A stretch of DNA of 64,000 nt from Novosphingobium subterraneum (GTDB lineage: Bacteria > Pseudomonadota > Alphaproteobacteria > Sphingomonadales > Sphingomonadaceae). Below the pieces are notes generated by a model. It searched no databases. It had not been told where the DNA came from and worked only from the letters and a program-made list of their open reading frames with translations. The position numbers and the translations under genes are program-made. This document shows, in pieces, positions 63,626 to 64,000 of this stretch (position 1 is the stretch's first letter; each line of letters starts with the position of its first letter). The stretch is from the NCBI RefSeq assembly GCF_000807925.1, contig NZ_JRVC01000001.1, forward strand, positions 336,153 through 400,152, given 5' to 3'.

Positions 63626-64000
63626 GATTTTTGTGACTTTCTTAATCGCCGCCTCATGCGCTTCGATCGCCCATGCACAGGTCGGATCGATCGCACCCTT
63701 TTCGCAAGATTCGCCAGTTTACACGCTTGAACAGGCAGTCAGTTCAGCTGGCGGATCCGCACCCGCCACGGAAGCAGCCAGTGCTGCGGTCGAGGCAGCG
63801 CGCGCGGGTCGCACCGTTGCGGGCTTGCGGCCGAACCCGGTCGTTCAAGGCCAGGTTGAGAACGTCGTCGGGTCAGGTCCGTATCGGGGCGTCCGCAGCG
63901 CGGAAACCACGGTCGGTTTTGCAATCCCGATCGAGCTAGGCGGCAAGCGCGGCGCCCGCGTCGCGGTCGCCAATGCGCAATTGTCCCGGGCCGAGATCCA
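63618..64000 (+). CDS. czcC: CzcC-like outer-membrane efflux protein, N-terminal part
   Basis: The frame runs from ATG 63618 to the end of the window (127 codons) without a stop. A signal peptide (MHKIFVTFLIAASCASIAHA) is followed by YTLEQAVSSAGGSAPATEAA, SAAVEAARAGRTVAGLRPNP, VVQGQVENVVGSGPYRG, and FAIPIELGGKRGARVAVANA, wording typical of the TolC/CzcC family that pairs with CzcB and CzcA for heavy-metal efflux. GGAG lies upstream. The rest of the operon is presumably beyond the window. Confidence 0.85.
   Translation, partial: MHKIFVTFLIAASCASIAHAQVGSIAPFSQDSPVYTLEQAVSSAGGSAPATEAASAAVEAARAGRTVAGLRPNPVVQGQVENVVGSGPYRGVRSAETTVGFAIPIELGGKRGARVAVANAQLSRAEI

Overview
The window is high-GC alphaproteobacterial DNA whose protein families point to a sphingomonad (Sphingomonadaceae or Erythrobacteraceae). 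The evidence is an F-type conjugation operon of the kind carried by sphingomonad plasmids and integrative elements, copper and divalent-metal resistance operons, and a FixL-like PAS sensor at the left edge. It reads as accessory DNA (megaplasmid, conjugative element or genomic island). There is no rRNA, tRNA or CRISPR array that I can see, and no complete insertion sequence. The species assignment is inference.

Left block (about 1-14.9 kb): a copper-resistance island built on two divergent transcripts. Leftward, a CnrY/CnrX/ECF-sigma regulatory cassette is followed by copA (multicopper oxidase), copB, a His-tailed lipoprotein, a PepSY membrane protein and three small exported metal-binding proteins, ending in DUF411. 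Rightward run copC, copD, an AraC-type regulator, a fatty-acid hydroxylase/sterol desaturase family protein, a SAM methyltransferase, a YHS-containing Cu(+) P-type ATPase, a DUF2933 protein and an exported NTF2-like protein.

Middle block (about 14.95-37.8 kb): genome defence and DNA processing. It opens with an orphan restriction-endonuclease-like gene. A decayed stretch and a serine recombinase with a palindromic candidate site follow. Then comes one long leftward cluster: a WYL regulator, a DUF6035 CoiA-like protein, an exported SNase-like protein, a PLD/SNF2 helicase, DUF4391, a type III-like Mod methyltransferase, an AlbA_2 ATPase and a type III Res. The WYL regulator diverges from sbcD-sbcC across a perfect AT-rich palindrome. 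Three unknown small genes and a GntR/FCD regulator lie between sbcC and the transfer genes.

Right block (about 37.8-59.1 kb): a nearly complete F-type type IV secretion operon, transcribed leftward from the pilin gene: traA-L-E-K-B-dsbC-V-C-x-trbI-S26 peptidase-traW-x-traU-trbC-traN-x-traF-H-G, where x marks small genes of unknown function. Immediately upstream of traA lies an array of about seven 22-bp tandem units containing ACCACGTGGT palindromes; it separates the operon from rightward small genes, then a lytic transglycosylase. The relaxase and coupling protein (TraI, TraD) are not in the window.

Right edge (about 59.8-64 kb): a second metal-resistance region. It holds a Cys-rich exported protein and a 49-residue peptide with three CysCys pairs, a YnfA-family protein, a MerR regulator diverging from a cation transporter over a 19-bp-spacer promoter, an SRPBCC-DUF3703 fusion, a His-rich exported protein, and the start of a CzcC-like outer-membrane efflux gene that runs off the window.
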